64,000 nt of DNA, from NCBI RefSeq assembly GCF_044784365.2, contig NZ_CP173060.2, one strand, 5' to 3'. Numbering within the stretch: position 1 is the stretch's first letter; each line of letters starts with the position of its first letter. This DNA is from Cetobacterium_A somerae (GTDB taxonomy: Bacteria > Fusobacteriota > Fusobacteriia > Fusobacteriales > Fusobacteriaceae). The notes beneath the pieces were generated by a model. It ran no database searches. It worked only from the letters and a program-made list of their open reading frames with translations, and was not told the DNA's origin. The translations under genes were made by a program, and so were the position numbers. Of the stretch, positions 1-8,217 are shown one piece after another.

Positions 1-262
1 TAAAACTTGTAAAACCTTTTTCTTTTAAAAACATCTTAAAAATAAAATACTTTACTGACTTTAAATCTATTACCTCAATATAATAGTTAGAAAAAACAAC
101 TTCACAATTTGTTAAAACCTTAATATTAAAACATTTTTGAAACTGTGTGATGGCTATTTTTTACTACTTTAACGATTTGAAAAAACTACTAAATCCTTTT
201 CTACATCTCTAACTATTATTATATATTTTTGACGTTTTTTGTAGAAAAAAAGTTTTATTTTT
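1..262. other. AT-rich edge region, no supported gene
   Basis: I see no gene with a start codon and ribosome site here. On the minus strand a stretch of about 55 codons stays open to the window edge (about 1-165). It has no usable start codon and resembles nothing I recognise, so it may be a gene fragment or chance. Confidence 0.4.
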
Positions 263-862
263 TTACTCAATTTTAAATCCTTGGTTTTTAGATATATTTT
301 CAGTAAATATTTTTACTCCATCTATATAGTCATGAGTCCCTAAAGTAGGTTGTAGCGAAGGATTCAAAGGATAAGTTTTTCCATCAAATTTCATAATAGC
401 AGTAGCTGGTGTCGCTCCACCACCAGATACAGTCATAATAATATCTTTCCAATTTTTTGTTCTGTGATTATTTATTATAATTGGAGTCTGAACTAGCGTA
501 AATCTAGAGATTTCTTTATAATCACTATTTAGGATTAGGGCTGATCCACCCCCAGATCCACTTAGCATTGGACCATAGGCGTAGACAAAATATTCAGGAA
601 TAGAATCACTATTTAAATCTATTTTTACATAAGAGTAGTAAACAGGATCAATTCCTCTTTGCAAGTTATAAGCTTTTAAAATTGCATTTTCAACACCAAC
701 ATTTCTTATAGTTTCAGAATTTTTAATAGCCATAGATGGACTGTAGTTTTGATTTTTATTTATCTCAACAGCTTTTGAAGTGCTTTCTAAATTACTATTA
801 GAACAAGAGGCTAAAGTTAAAATTAAAGAACCTAAAATTAAAAAACGATTTAACAATTTCAT
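263..862 (-). CDS. small lipoprotein of unknown function
   Basis: About 199 residues. The ATG at 862 is preceded by a strong site (AGGAGG at about 869-874), so I prefer it to the upstream in-frame ATG at 901. The N-terminus is a lipoprotein signal: a short basic stretch, a hydrophobic run, then the lipobox LASC. The mature part has Gly-Ser-rich turns (SGSGGGSA, SGGGA) and a segment of the type NSDSIPEYFVYAYG, which recalls FG-GAP or VCBS-like extracellular proteins. It lies 82 bp downstream of the amino-acid symporter on the same strand and may be cotranscribed. I do not recognise the family; it is probably anchored to a membrane facing the periplasm. Confidence 0.6.
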   Translation of the reverse strand: MKLLNRFLILGSLILTLASCSNSNLESTSKAVEINKNQNYSPSMAIKNSETIRNVGVENAILKAYNLQRGIDPVYYSYVKIDLNSDSIPEYFVYAYGPMLSGSGGGSALILNSDYKEISRFTLVQTPIIINNHRTKNWKDIIMTVSGGGATPATAIMKFDGKTYPLNPSLQPTLGTHDYIDGVKIFTENISKNQGFKIE

Positions 863-944
863 AAAAACCTCCTTTATATAAATATTTAACGAATTTTTCA
901 AAATGGTTTTGTACTTTCCTTTAAATGCTCTAACTATTTAAGTT

Positions 945-2309
945 TTATTTTTCCTCAGCTAAATTTTCTAAAACATTTTTGTGCTTCCCTTGATTTAAAA
1001 AATTCTTTTCGTAATCTTTTAAAGAGTCAATAGCATCTTTTGAAATTGGAAGAATACATCCAATGTTAATGATTGCCATTAGTCCTAATCCTAAATCTGC
1101 TAGTGTCCAAACTGTTTGATTTTCCTGAATTCCTCCTTGGAATACCATAACAATTATAAGGATTTTATAACCGATATTTAAAATAGAGTTTTTGCTGATA
1201 AAACTTAAAGCGTTTCTTCCGAAAAATGTCACTCCAAGTATTGTACTAAAAGAGAAAAGGAATATTGTTATCGATGTAAATGGAATTCCAATCCAACCTA
1301 TGTGACTTTTTAGTGATTCTTGGAATAATACCATACCAGTTAAATCTCCTTGGTCTCCAGCTAAAAGTACAACTAATGCTGTTGCAGTACAAATTACAAT
1401 TGTATCTACGAAAACTCCAAATGCTTGAACTAAACCTTGCTTTGCAGGATGTTTAACATCAGCTATTGCAGCAGCATAGTTTGAATTTCCAGTTCCAGCC
1501 TCATTAGAGAATAAACCTCTTTTAACTCCCTGCATAATTATTCCACCAAGAGCTCCACCTATAATTTGCTCTCCACCAAAAGCTTGATAGAAAATATTTT
1601 TTATTACAAGAGGTACTAAAGTTGCATTTTTTAATATAACTATAAGTACAACTCCTATATACAGTAAAGCCATAAAAGGAACTATCTTATTTAAAACATT
1701 TATTATTTTATTACGTTTTCCAAATATAGTTAAAGCAACTGCTACAGCAAGGAATCCTGCAAGAGCAAATTTGTTGATATGAAAAGCACTTTCAAAAGAT
1801 TCTGTCACTGAATTAGACATAACTTGTATTGCTCCGATGTAGCAAATTATTGAAGCTATTGCGTAAAATACACCAATCCATCTTTTGTTAAGTTTTTTCT
1901 CTAATATCCAAGGAGTTCCACCTTCAAACTCTCCATTTGGATCTTTTTTTCTATAGATTACAGAAAGTGTAGATTCGATAAACGATGTTGAGCATCCTAA
2001 AAGTGCAACAAGCCACATCCAGAATATAGAACCAGGTCCACCAACAGAAATAGCAGCAACAACACCAGCTATATTTCCTGCACCAATTCTACATGCAGTT
2101 CCTAAGCAAAAACTTTCAAAAGAGCTTACTCCTTTTCCCTCATCCTCTTTATTCCAAACAGATTTTAACATATGCTTGAAAAGTCTAAATTGCATAAAGT
2201 TTGTTTTTAGAGTAAAGTAAATAGCTGTTCCGATTAAAAGAGCCACCAGTATGTTGTTGCTCCAGATTATCCCATTAATAAAATCAATTAATTTTGTTAT
2301 AAAATTCAT
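945..2309 (-). CDS. AGCS-family sodium:amino acid (alanine/glycine) symporter
   Basis: 454 residues, the usual length for the alanine or glycine:cation symporter family. Family signatures are visible: an N-terminal FMQFRLFKHM segment, GTACRIGAGNIAGVVAAI near residue 70-87, and KRGLFSNEAGTGNSNYAAA near residue 265. About ten hydrophobic segments follow one another. It imports small neutral amino acids with sodium across the inner membrane. A clear ribosome site (AAGGGAG) precedes the ATG. Which amino acid it carries cannot be told from the sequence. It is transcribed away from rlmF. Confidence 0.92.
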   Translation of the reverse strand: MNFITKLIDFINGIIWSNNILVALLIGTAIYFTLKTNFMQFRLFKHMLKSVWNKEDEGKGVSSFESFCLGTACRIGAGNIAGVVAAISVGGPGSIFWMWLVALLGCSTSFIESTLSVIYRKKDPNGEFEGGTPWILEKKLNKRWIGVFYAIASIICYIGAIQVMSNSVTESFESAFHINKFALAGFLAVAVALTIFGKRNKIINVLNKIVPFMALLYIGVVLIVILKNATLVPLVIKNIFYQAFGGEQIIGGALGGIIMQGVKRGLFSNEAGTGNSNYAAAIADVKHPAKQGLVQAFGVFVDTIVICTATALVVLLAGDQGDLTGMVLFQESLKSHIGWIGIPFTSITIFLFSFSTILGVTFFGRNALSFISKNSILNIGYKILIIVMVFQGGIQENQTVWTLADLGLGLMAIINIGCILPISKDAIDSLKDYEKNFLNQGKHKNVLENLAEEK

Positions 2310-2509
2310 AAAAAATTCTCCCTTGTTACTTTTTTCTTTATTTCATATAGTTTATCATTATTATAAAACCCTTTGTAGATAACAATATTTTAATTTTTTT
2401 GTTCGGTATTTATTATGAAATTACTTATATTTTAAGCATCTATAATATGGTTTTTATTAAAACTTTGTTCGTATTAATTTTTATAAATATTAAAAAAATG
2501 AATTTTTTC

Positions 2510-2556
2510 TTAACATTAAATCTCAAAGTATTAACAAACTTGAGATTTAATGTTAA
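2510..2556 (+). repeat. perfect 17-bp inverted repeat in the rlmF leader
   Basis: Arms 2510-2526 and 2540-2556 are perfect reverse complements (TTAACATTAAATCTCAA) separated by 13 bases. It lies about 50 bases before the rlmF start, in the divergent region between two genes. No T-run follows it on the plus strand. It could be an mRNA hairpin in the rlmF leader or a binding site for a dimeric regulator. Confidence 0.6.
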
Positions 2557-2608
2557 AATATATAAATAAAATTAAAAAATAAACATTAAGATACAAGGAG
2601 TGTTTCTA

Positions 2609-3499
2609 TTGAAAAAAGAAATAAAAAAAGGGGAGCTGCATCCAAATAATCCTCATAAAGGAAGATATGATTTTAAGATTTTAATTGAAAAGTTGCCTGA
2701 ATTAAAATCATTTATTATAAAAAATCCAATAGGTGAAGATACAATAGATTTTAGTGATAATCAAGCTGTTATCTGTTTAAATAAAGCGTTAATAAAAACA
2801 TATTATAATATTGAGAATTGGGATATTCCAGCAGGTTTTTTATGTCCACCTATACCAGGAAGGGCAGATTATATCCATTACATAGCAGGCTTATTAACTA
2901 AAAAGAAAAATGTAAATGTATTAGATATAGGAACTGGAGCAAATTGTATCTATCCAATTATAGGTAGTCAAACTTTTGGTTGGAACTACACAGCTTCAGA
3001 TATAGATCCTAAGTCAATTGAGAACGCTCAAAAAATAATAGATTCAAATGAAAATTTAAAAAATAAAGTAAAACTTAAACTTCAAAAAGATAGAAACCAT
3101 ATATTTGTTGGAGTTATTGAAAAAAATGATAGTTTTGATTTAACTATGTGTAACCCACCTTTTCATTCATCTTTAGAGGACGCTTTAAAAGCTAATCAGA
3201 GAAAAGTTGATAATTTAAACAAGGGAAATAAAAATATTCAAAAAGGATTGAACTTTGGTGGACAAAAAGCTGAGCTATGGTGTCCAGGTGGAGAGCGTTT
3301 GTTCCTAAAAAAAATGGCAAAAGAGAGTGCTCTTTTTGCTTCGCAAGTATATTATTTTACATCTTTAATTTCAAATAAAGAAAATGTAAAACCAACAATA
3401 AAAGTTCTTGAAAAATTAGGAGCTAAGTGTCAAGTTTTAGAGATGAGCCAAGGACAAAAAATCAGTAGAGTTTTAGCTTGGACTTTTAACCAAAAATAA
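2609..3499 (+). CDS. rlmF: 23S rRNA (adenine1618-N6)-methyltransferase RlmF
   Basis: The protein begins KKEIKKGELHPNNPHKGRYDF, the hallmark N-terminus of RlmF (YbiN), and has the AdoMet-binding VLDIGTGANCIYP segment and the catalytic NPPF motif of N6-adenine methyltransferases. It methylates A1618 (E. coli numbering) of 23S rRNA. I place the start at the TTG at 2609, eight bases after AAGGAG (2595-2600). A GTG at 2600 overlaps that ribosome site and is unlikely. Length of about 296 residues fits the family. Confidence 0.93.
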   Translation: MKKEIKKGELHPNNPHKGRYDFKILIEKLPELKSFIIKNPIGEDTIDFSDNQAVICLNKALIKTYYNIENWDIPAGFLCPPIPGRADYIHYIAGLLTKKKNVNVLDIGTGANCIYPIIGSQTFGWNYTASDIDPKSIENAQKIIDSNENLKNKVKLKLQKDRNHIFVGVIEKNDSFDLTMCNPPFHSSLEDALKANQRKVDNLNKGNKNIQKGLNFGGQKAELWCPGGERLFLKKMAKESALFASQVYYFTSLISNKENVKPTIKVLEKLGAKCQVLEMSQGQKISRVLAWTFNQK

Positions 3500-3556
3500 A
3501 ATTTTTTAAACAAAATAATATAATAATTTAATAAAAAAGAAAGATAATATAAATGA

Positions 3557-3605
3557 AAAGAGAAAGATAGTGTGAGTAGAGAGCTATTTTTCTCTTTTAT
3601 TTTTT
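3557..3605 (+). terminator. rho-independent terminator after rlmF
   Basis: Long stem with arms AAAAGAGAAAGATAG (3557-3571) and CTATTTTTCTCTTTT (3585-3599), followed by an A and a T run. It separates rlmF from the rubrerythrin promoter. Confidence 0.7.
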
Positions 3606-3616
3606 GAAAAAATAGC

Positions 3617-3645
3617 TTGCAAATTTAAAATCAAAGGTGTATACT
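3617..3645 (+). promoter_or_regulatory. sigma-70 promoter of the rubrerythrin operon
   Basis: TTGCAA (3617-3622), a 17-base spacer, and TATACT (3640-3645). Predicted transcription start is near 3652, immediately before the PerR-like palindrome. Confidence 0.7.
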
Positions 3646-3654
3646 CATATCAAG

Positions 3655-3671
3655 TTTGTAATAATTACAAA
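3655..3671. promoter_or_regulatory. PerR-box-like operator of rubrerythrin
   Basis: TTTGTAATAATTACAAA is a perfect 8-1-8 palindrome just downstream of the predicted transcription start. It matches 13 of 15 positions of the B. subtilis PerR/Fur-type consensus TTATAATnATTATAA. The same palindrome occurs before ahpC at 7530. A second perfect inverted repeat (AAAACTATA arms, 3677-3698) lies between it and the ribosome site. Confidence 0.65.
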
Positions 3672-3715
3672 TTTATAAAACTATAAAAATATAGTTTTAA
3701 GAACAGGAGGGCACA

Positions 3716-4258
3716 ATGAACAATATTAAAGGAACAAAAACAGAAAAAAATTTATTAGAAGCTTTTGCAGGAGAGTCTATGGCAAGAAACAAATATTCTT
3801 ACTATGCAAGTAAAGCTAAAAAAGATGGGTATGTTCAAGTAGCTAAATTATTTGAAGAGACAGCTCATAATGAGCAGGAACATGCTAAAATTTGGTTTAA
3901 ACTTCTTCATGGAGGAACAGTAGCTTCTACTATTGAGAATTTAAAAGATGCAGCTGAAGGTGAAAATTATGAGTGGACAGATATGTATGCAACTTTTGCC
4001 AGAGAAGCTAGAGAAGAGGGATTAGAAGATATTGCTATTCTTTTTGAAGAGGTTGGAAAAATAGAAAAACAACATGAAGCTAGATACAAACAGCTTTTAG
4101 AAAATATAGAATCAGGAAATGTATTTAAAAGAGAATCAGTAAAAGAGTGGGAATGTATGAACTGTGGGCACATACATACAGGAGAGTCAGCTCCAGAGTT
4201 ATGTCCAGTTTGTAAGCATCCAAAAGCTTACTTTATGTTACAACCTAAAAATTTCTAA
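3716..4258 (+). CDS. rbr: rubrerythrin
   Basis: 180 residues, standard length. The N-terminal diiron four-helix domain has the expected ligands (GESMAR near residue 20, TAHNEQEHA near 50, EVGKIEKQHEARY near 120). The C-terminal rubredoxin-like site is CMNCG...CPVC. It reduces hydrogen peroxide to water in the cytoplasm of anaerobes using electrons from rubredoxin-type donors. It is the first gene of an operon with the hydrogenase-rubrerythrin fusion 12 bp downstream, and its promoter carries a PerR-like palindrome, so peroxide control is likely. The ATG follows AGGAGG. Confidence 0.96.
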   Translation: MNNIKGTKTEKNLLEAFAGESMARNKYSYYASKAKKDGYVQVAKLFEETAHNEQEHAKIWFKLLHGGTVASTIENLKDAAEGENYEWTDMYATFAREAREEGLEDIAILFEEVGKIEKQHEARYKQLLENIESGNVFKRESVKEWECMNCGHIHTGESAPELCPVCKHPKAYFMLQPKNF

Positions 4259-4270
4259 GGGGAGGCAGTT

Positions 4271-6316
4271 ATGAGTAAGCATCTATCACAAAATATAAGA
4301 GTAGCTATCAATGAGGATAGTTACTCTATAACTAGAGATGACAAACTTTGTATAAAATGTGGGCAATGCAAAGAGGTTTGCAATAATTATGTGGGTGTAA
4401 ATAATAATTATTCTTTGGATAAAACCAATGATGTAGCTGTTTGTATAGAGTGTGGACAGTGTGCAAATGTTTGTCCAACATCTAGTATTACAGAGGTTTA
4501 TGATTATAAAAAATTAAAATCATTAATTAAAAATAAAGAAAATATAGTTATATTTTCAACTTCTCCTGGAGTTAGAGTTGCTCTAGGTGAGGAGTTTCAA
4601 ATGGATGACGGAAGCTTTGTTCAAGGGAAGATGGTAGCACTGTTAAAAAAATTAGGTGCAAGTTATGTTCTTGATACAAATTTTGCAGCGGATCTGACAA
4701 TTGTAGAAGAGGCTAGTGAACTTTTAAGCAGAATAACTAGAAATGATAAACCATTACCACAATTTACAAGTTGTTGCCCAGCTTGGGTAAAATATGTTGA
4801 AATTTTTCACCCTGAAATTTTACCACATATTTCTACAGCAAAAAGTCCAATTGGAATGCAAGGACCAACTATAAAAACATATTTTGCTAAAAAGATGGAT
4901 ATTAATCCTACAAAAATAATAAATGTTGCTGTGACACCATGTACAGCTAAAAAATTTGAAATAAAAAGAGATGAAATGAATGCGTCAGCTCATTATAATG
5001 AGATAGAAAATTTAAGAGATATGGATTTTGTTATAACAACAAGAGAGTTAGCTCTTTGGGCAAAAGAGGAAGAAATAGATTTTAAAATTTTACCTGATGC
5101 TGATTATGATAAATTTATGGGAGAGGCTTCAGGAGCAGGAGTTATATTTGCAAATACAGGTGGAGTTATGGAAGCAGCTTTAAGAACAGCATATGCATAT
5201 CTAACTAAAAAACAACCGCCGTTGGAGCTTTATAATCTTAAAGAGATACGTGGAATGGAAGGAGTAAAAGAGGCTTCTTTAAATATTGAGGGATTAAATA
5301 TAAATGTGGCTGTAATTTTTGGAACAGACAACGCAACAAAATTCATAGAAAATATTAAAAATTTAGATAAGGAATATCACTTTATTGAAGTTATGACCTG
5401 CCCTGGTGGGTGTATCGGTGGAGGAGGTCAACCAAAAGGCACAATATTAAAAGGTGATAAGTTAAGAGAAAAACGTATTGAAGGTTTATATAAAAGAGAT
5501 TCTGAATTAAAACTTAGACTTAGTCATGAAAATTCAGAGATTATTGAGTTATATAAAGAGTTTTATGAGAAACCTTTAAGTGAGTTAGCAGAAAAAATGT
5601 TACATACCAATTATTATGATAGAAGTGAAGAACTAGGAGGAAAGAAAATGGAAAAATATAGATGTACAGTTTGTGGGTATATATACGAGGGAGAGTTAAC
5701 AGAGGGATTTATTTGTCCACTTTGTAAGCAGCCAGCAAGTGTTTTTGAAAAAATAGAGGAGAAAAAAGTTGAAGGAAATGCTAATAGATATGCAGGAACT
5801 AAAACTGAGAAAAATTTATTAGATGCTTTAGCTGGTGAGTCTTTAGCTAGAAATAAATATACATTCTATTCAGAGGTGGCAAAAACAGAAGGGTATGAAC
5901 AAATTCATCACCTATTTATAAAAACTGCAGATAACGAGAGAGAGCACTCTAAGTTATGGTTTAAAGAGTTAGGAATGCTTGGAGATACAAGTGAAAATTT
6001 ACTTCATGCAGCTGAAGGTGAAAATTATGAGTGGACAGATATGTATAGTAAATTTGCTGAAGAAGCTGAAGCTGAAGGATTCTATGATCTTGCTAAAAAA
6101 TTTAGAGCTGTAGCTAAAATAGAAAAAGCTCATGAAGAAAGATATCGTAAGCTTTTAAATAATGTACAGATGAAAGCAGTTTTTGAAAAAGCAGATGAAA
6201 CTATGTGGGAATGTATAAACTGTGGTCATTTAGTTATGGGTAAAAAAGCTCCAGAAAGTTGTGAAGTATGTTCTTACTCGCAAAGTTTCTTTGAAGTAAG
6301 AGCAGAAAATTACTAA
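4271..6316 (+). CDS. [FeFe]-hydrogenase / rubredoxin / rubrerythrin fusion
   Basis: 681 residues with four modules in order. Residues 25-70 hold a 2[4Fe-4S] ferredoxin (CIKCGQCKEVC, CIECGQCANVCP). Residues 90-450 form the H-cluster domain with all three motifs: TSCCPAW (166-172), TPCTAKKFE (222-230) and EVMTCPGGCIGGGGQP (373-388). Residues 460-490 are a rubredoxin-like knuckle (CTVCGY...CPLC). Residues 507-681 are a full rubrerythrin with its own C-terminal CINCG...CEVC site. The simplest reading is an enzyme coupling H2 oxidation to peroxide reduction in one chain. Modular hydrogenases with rubrerythrin-like tails are known in anaerobes. An internal AGGAGG-ATG at 5635-5650 could also yield the rubredoxin-rubrerythrin part alone. 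Confidence 0.93.
   Translation: MSKHLSQNIRVAINEDSYSITRDDKLCIKCGQCKEVCNNYVGVNNNYSLDKTNDVAVCIECGQCANVCPTSSITEVYDYKKLKSLIKNKENIVIFSTSPGVRVALGEEFQMDDGSFVQGKMVALLKKLGASYVLDTNFAADLTIVEEASELLSRITRNDKPLPQFTSCCPAWVKYVEIFHPEILPHISTAKSPIGMQGPTIKTYFAKKMDINPTKIINVAVTPCTAKKFEIKRDEMNASAHYNEIENLRDMDFVITTRELALWAKEEEIDFKILPDADYDKFMGEASGAGVIFANTGGVMEAALRTAYAYLTKKQPPLELYNLKEIRGMEGVKEASLNIEGLNINVAVIFGTDNATKFIENIKNLDKEYHFIEVMTCPGGCIGGGGQPKGTILKGDKLREKRIEGLYKRDSELKLRLSHENSEIIELYKEFYEKPLSELAEKMLHTNYYDRSEELGGKKMEKYRCTVCGYIYEGELTEGFICPLCKQPASVFEKIEEKKVEGNANRYAGTKTEKNLLDALAGESLARNKYTFYSEVAKTEGYEQIHHLFIKTADNEREHSKLWFKELGMLGDTSENLLHAAEGENYEWTDMYSKFAEEAEAEGFYDLAKKFRAVAKIEKAHEERYRKLLNNVQMKAVFEKADETMWECINCGHLVMGKKAPESCEVCSYSQSFFEVRAENY
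5635..5650 (+). promoter_or_regulatory. internal ribosome binding site inside the hydrogenase-rubrerythrin fusion
   Basis: AGGAGG (5635-5640), seven bases, then an in-frame ATG (5648) that is Met460 of the fusion. It lies exactly at the boundary before the rubredoxin module. Initiation here would make a separate protein of about 222 residues (rubredoxin plus rubrerythrin). Confidence 0.6.
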
Positions 6317-6350
6317 AATTTTTTAAGTTATTATAAAAGTTAAAAATTAC

Positions 6351-6379
6351 TTGATTTTGCAGTACAGATAGGTTATACT
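6351..6379 (+). promoter_or_regulatory. promoter of the riboswitch-controlled efflux gene
   Basis: TTGATT (6351-6356), 17-base spacer, TATACT (6374-6379). The predicted start near 6386 coincides with the 5' edge of the aptamer. Confidence 0.65.
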
Positions 6380-6385
6380 CTTTTA

Positions 6386-6453
6386 GAGTTGATCAGGCTA
6401 ACACATGCCGGGCGTCTTAATTGATGCAGTGAGATTAAAAATCATGGGACAAC
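6386..6453 (+). ncRNA. NiCo (czcD-type) riboswitch aptamer
   Basis: The conserved blocks of the NiCo class appear in order: CAGGC (6394-6398), TGCCGGGC (6406-6413), GCAGTGA (6426-6432) and TCATGGGACA (6442-6451). GTTG (6388-6391) can pair with CAAC (6450-6453) to close P1. GCGTC/GATGC (6412-6416/6423-6427) and GATT/AATC (6433-6436/6440-6443) form two internal hairpins. The 3' P1 strand is also part of the terminator that follows, and the next gene is a CDF metal exporter. This class senses Ni2+/Co2+ (and possibly Fe2+) and turns export on. Confidence 0.85.
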
Positions 6454-6490
6454 GATTTTCTATAAGGAAAATTGTTGTCCCTTTTTATTT
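6446..6490 (+). terminator. riboswitch-controlled terminator
   Basis: Fifteen-base stem GGGACAACGATTTTC (6446-6460) with GAAAATTGTTGTCCC (6467-6481), one G-T pair, six-base loop, then a T-rich run. Its left arm contains the GGGACAAC of the aptamer, so ligand-bound aptamer and terminator exclude each other. Confidence 0.88.
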
Positions 6491-6508
6491 TATTTTATTG
6501 GAGGGAAA

Positions 6509-7408
6509 ATGGTTAATATTTTAAAGGAACAATTAAATAGTGAAAGTAAAATTGCAATGAGAGTTTCAAAAGTCAGTATTTTTGTAAATATATTACTTTC
6601 TGTAATTAAACTAGTAGCTGGAATACTTGCAAATTCAGGAGCTATGATATCAGATGCAGTTCACTCTGCCAGTGATGTACTTAGTACATTTATTGTTATA
6701 ATAGGTGTGAAAATAGGGGGACAGAATGCTGATGAAAAACATCAATATGGACATGAAAAATTAGAGTGTATAGTTGCTATATTTTTATCTGTATTATTGG
6801 GATTAACAGGATTGGGAATTGGTTATGAAGGGATTGGAAGAATAGAAAAAGCTCTTAATGGAGATTTACCTGCTCCTGGAATTTTAGCACTTGTAGCAGC
6901 GATATTATCAATTTTTGTTAAAGAGTGGATGTATTGGTATACTCGAAATTCAGCTAAAAAAATAAACTCACCATCTCTTATAGCTGATGCTTGGCATCAT
7001 AGATCAGATGCTTTTTCTTCAGTTGGAAGTTTGGTTGGTATCGGTGGATCTATCATTGGATTTAAAATACTTGACCCTTTGGCAGCTATAGTTATTGCTA
7101 TTATAATATTAAAAGTTTCATATGATATTGGAAAAGATGCAGTTGAAAAAATAGTGGATGTTTCGTGTGACGAAGAGATTGTAGAGGAGATAAAAAGATT
7201 GACTTTAGAAGAAGTTGGTGTAAAGGGAGTTGATTCTTTAAAAACTAGAATTTTTGGAGCTAAATTTTATATAGATTTAGAAATTGCTGTAGATGGGAAT
7301 ATCTCATTAAATGAAGCACATATAATAGCTGAAAAAGTTCATAATAAAATTGAAGAATCTTTTTCTGAAGCTAAACACTGCATGGTTCATATAAATCCTC
7401 AATATTAA
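6509..7408 (+). CDS. czcD: cation diffusion facilitator metal exporter
   Basis: 299 residues, typical CDF length. The two HxxxD metal sites are visible: DAVHSASDV near residue 50 and DAWHHRSDA near 160. Six membrane segments are followed by a C-terminal cytoplasmic domain (about 210-299) with the family's KTRxFGxxxYxDLEI-type sequence. It exports divalent metal by proton exchange. The NiCo riboswitch in the leader points to Ni/Co or Fe rather than Zn. The ATG follows TTGGAGGG. Confidence 0.93.
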   Translation: MVNILKEQLNSESKIAMRVSKVSIFVNILLSVIKLVAGILANSGAMISDAVHSASDVLSTFIVIIGVKIGGQNADEKHQYGHEKLECIVAIFLSVLLGLTGLGIGYEGIGRIEKALNGDLPAPGILALVAAILSIFVKEWMYWYTRNSAKKINSPSLIADAWHHRSDAFSSVGSLVGIGGSIIGFKILDPLAAIVIAIIILKVSYDIGKDAVEKIVDVSCDEEIVEEIKRLTLEEVGVKGVDSLKTRIFGAKFYIDLEIAVDGNISLNEAHIIAEKVHNKIEESFSEAKHCMVHINPQY

Positions 7409-7497
7409 AAAAGAAAATAAAAAAGGAAAGTAAGAGCCTATATTGAATAACTATTTTAGATTATATTTTTATTATCAAAATATTTTTAAATAAAATA

Positions 7498-7526
7498 TTG
7501 ACAATACTAAAAAAGTGTAGTATTAT
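7498..7526 (+). promoter_or_regulatory. sigma-70 promoter of ahpC
   Basis: Consensus TTGACA (7498-7503), 17-base spacer, TATTAT (7521-7526). The PerR-like palindrome begins three bases downstream. Confidence 0.75.
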
Positions 7527-7529
7527 TAG

Positions 7530-7546
7530 TTTGTAATCATTACAAA
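7530..7546. promoter_or_regulatory. PerR-box-like operator of ahpC
   Basis: TTTGTAATCATTACAAA, a perfect 8-1-8 palindrome overlapping the predicted transcription start. It is identical to the rubrerythrin operator at 3655 apart from the central base. Confidence 0.7.
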
Positions 7547-7581
7547 ACAAAAACAATTATAAATATATAGGAGGTTATTAC

Positions 7582-8145
7582 ATGTCATTAATTGGAAAAA
7601 ATATCGGAGAATTTAAAGCACAAGCTTACCACAACAACAACTTTGTTGAAGTTACAAACGAGTCTATAAAAGGGAAATGGTCAGTTTTCTTCTTTTATCC
7701 AGCAGATTTTACTTTTGTTTGTCCTACAGAGTTAGGAGATTTAGCTGATAACTATGCTAAGTTTAAAGAGATTAATTGTGAAATTTATTCAGTTTCAACA
7801 GATACTCACTTTGTTCATAAGGCATGGCATGATACTTCTGATACTATAAAGAAAATACAGTATCCTATGGTAGCAGACCCTACAAGAAAAATATCAGAGA
7901 TGTTTGGTGTTTTAATTCCTGAAGAGGGATTAGCATTAAGAGGAAGTTTTGTTATAAATCCTGAGGGAAAAATCGTAGCATATGAAATTCATGATTTAGG
8001 AATTGGAAGAGATGCTGCAGAGCTTTTAAGAAAAGTTCAAGCTGCTCAATTTGTAGCTGAGCACGGTGGAGAGGTTTGTCCTGCAAAATGGAAACCAGGT
8101 TCAGAAACTTTAAAACCATCTTTAGATCTAGTTGGAAAAATTTAA
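7582..8145 (+). CDS. ahpC: alkyl hydroperoxide reductase C (2-Cys peroxiredoxin)
   Basis: 187 residues, the usual AhpC length. The peroxidatic cysteine is in DFTFVCPTELGDL (near residue 47). The resolving cysteine is in HGGEVCPAKW (near 166), the eukaryote-like C-terminal arrangement of AhpC. It reduces hydrogen peroxide and organic hydroperoxides in the cytoplasm. The adjacent AhpF-like flavoprotein is its probable reductase. The start follows AGGAGG, and a strong hairpin separates the two genes. Confidence 0.97.
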   Translation: MSLIGKNIGEFKAQAYHNNNFVEVTNESIKGKWSVFFFYPADFTFVCPTELGDLADNYAKFKEINCEIYSVSTDTHFVHKAWHDTSDTIKKIQYPMVADPTRKISEMFGVLIPEEGLALRGSFVINPEGKIVAYEIHDLGIGRDAAELLRKVQAAQFVAEHGGEVCPAKWKPGSETLKPSLDLVGKI

Positions 8146-8151
8146 ACTCTT

Positions 8152-8184
8152 TTGAAAGGCACTATAGGGTGCCTTTCAATTTTT
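8152..8184 (+). terminator. terminator or attenuator between ahpC and the AhpF-like gene
   Basis: Stem GAAAGGCAC/GTGCCTTTC (8154-8162/8169-8177), six-base loop, followed by AA and a T run. It may set a high ahpC-to-reductase ratio by partial readthrough. Confidence 0.8.
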
Positions 8185-8217
8185 AATAACATATATACTT
8201 AAATTAAGAGGTGAATT

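Noticed and set aside
1..165. Minus-strand frame open to the window edge
   Set aside because: No start codon and nothing recognisable; it cannot be told apart from chance in AT-rich DNA.
3967..4173. Minus-strand open frame opposite rubrerythrin
   Set aside because: Shadow of a strongly conserved gene in the other strand, with no ribosome site and low-complexity composition.
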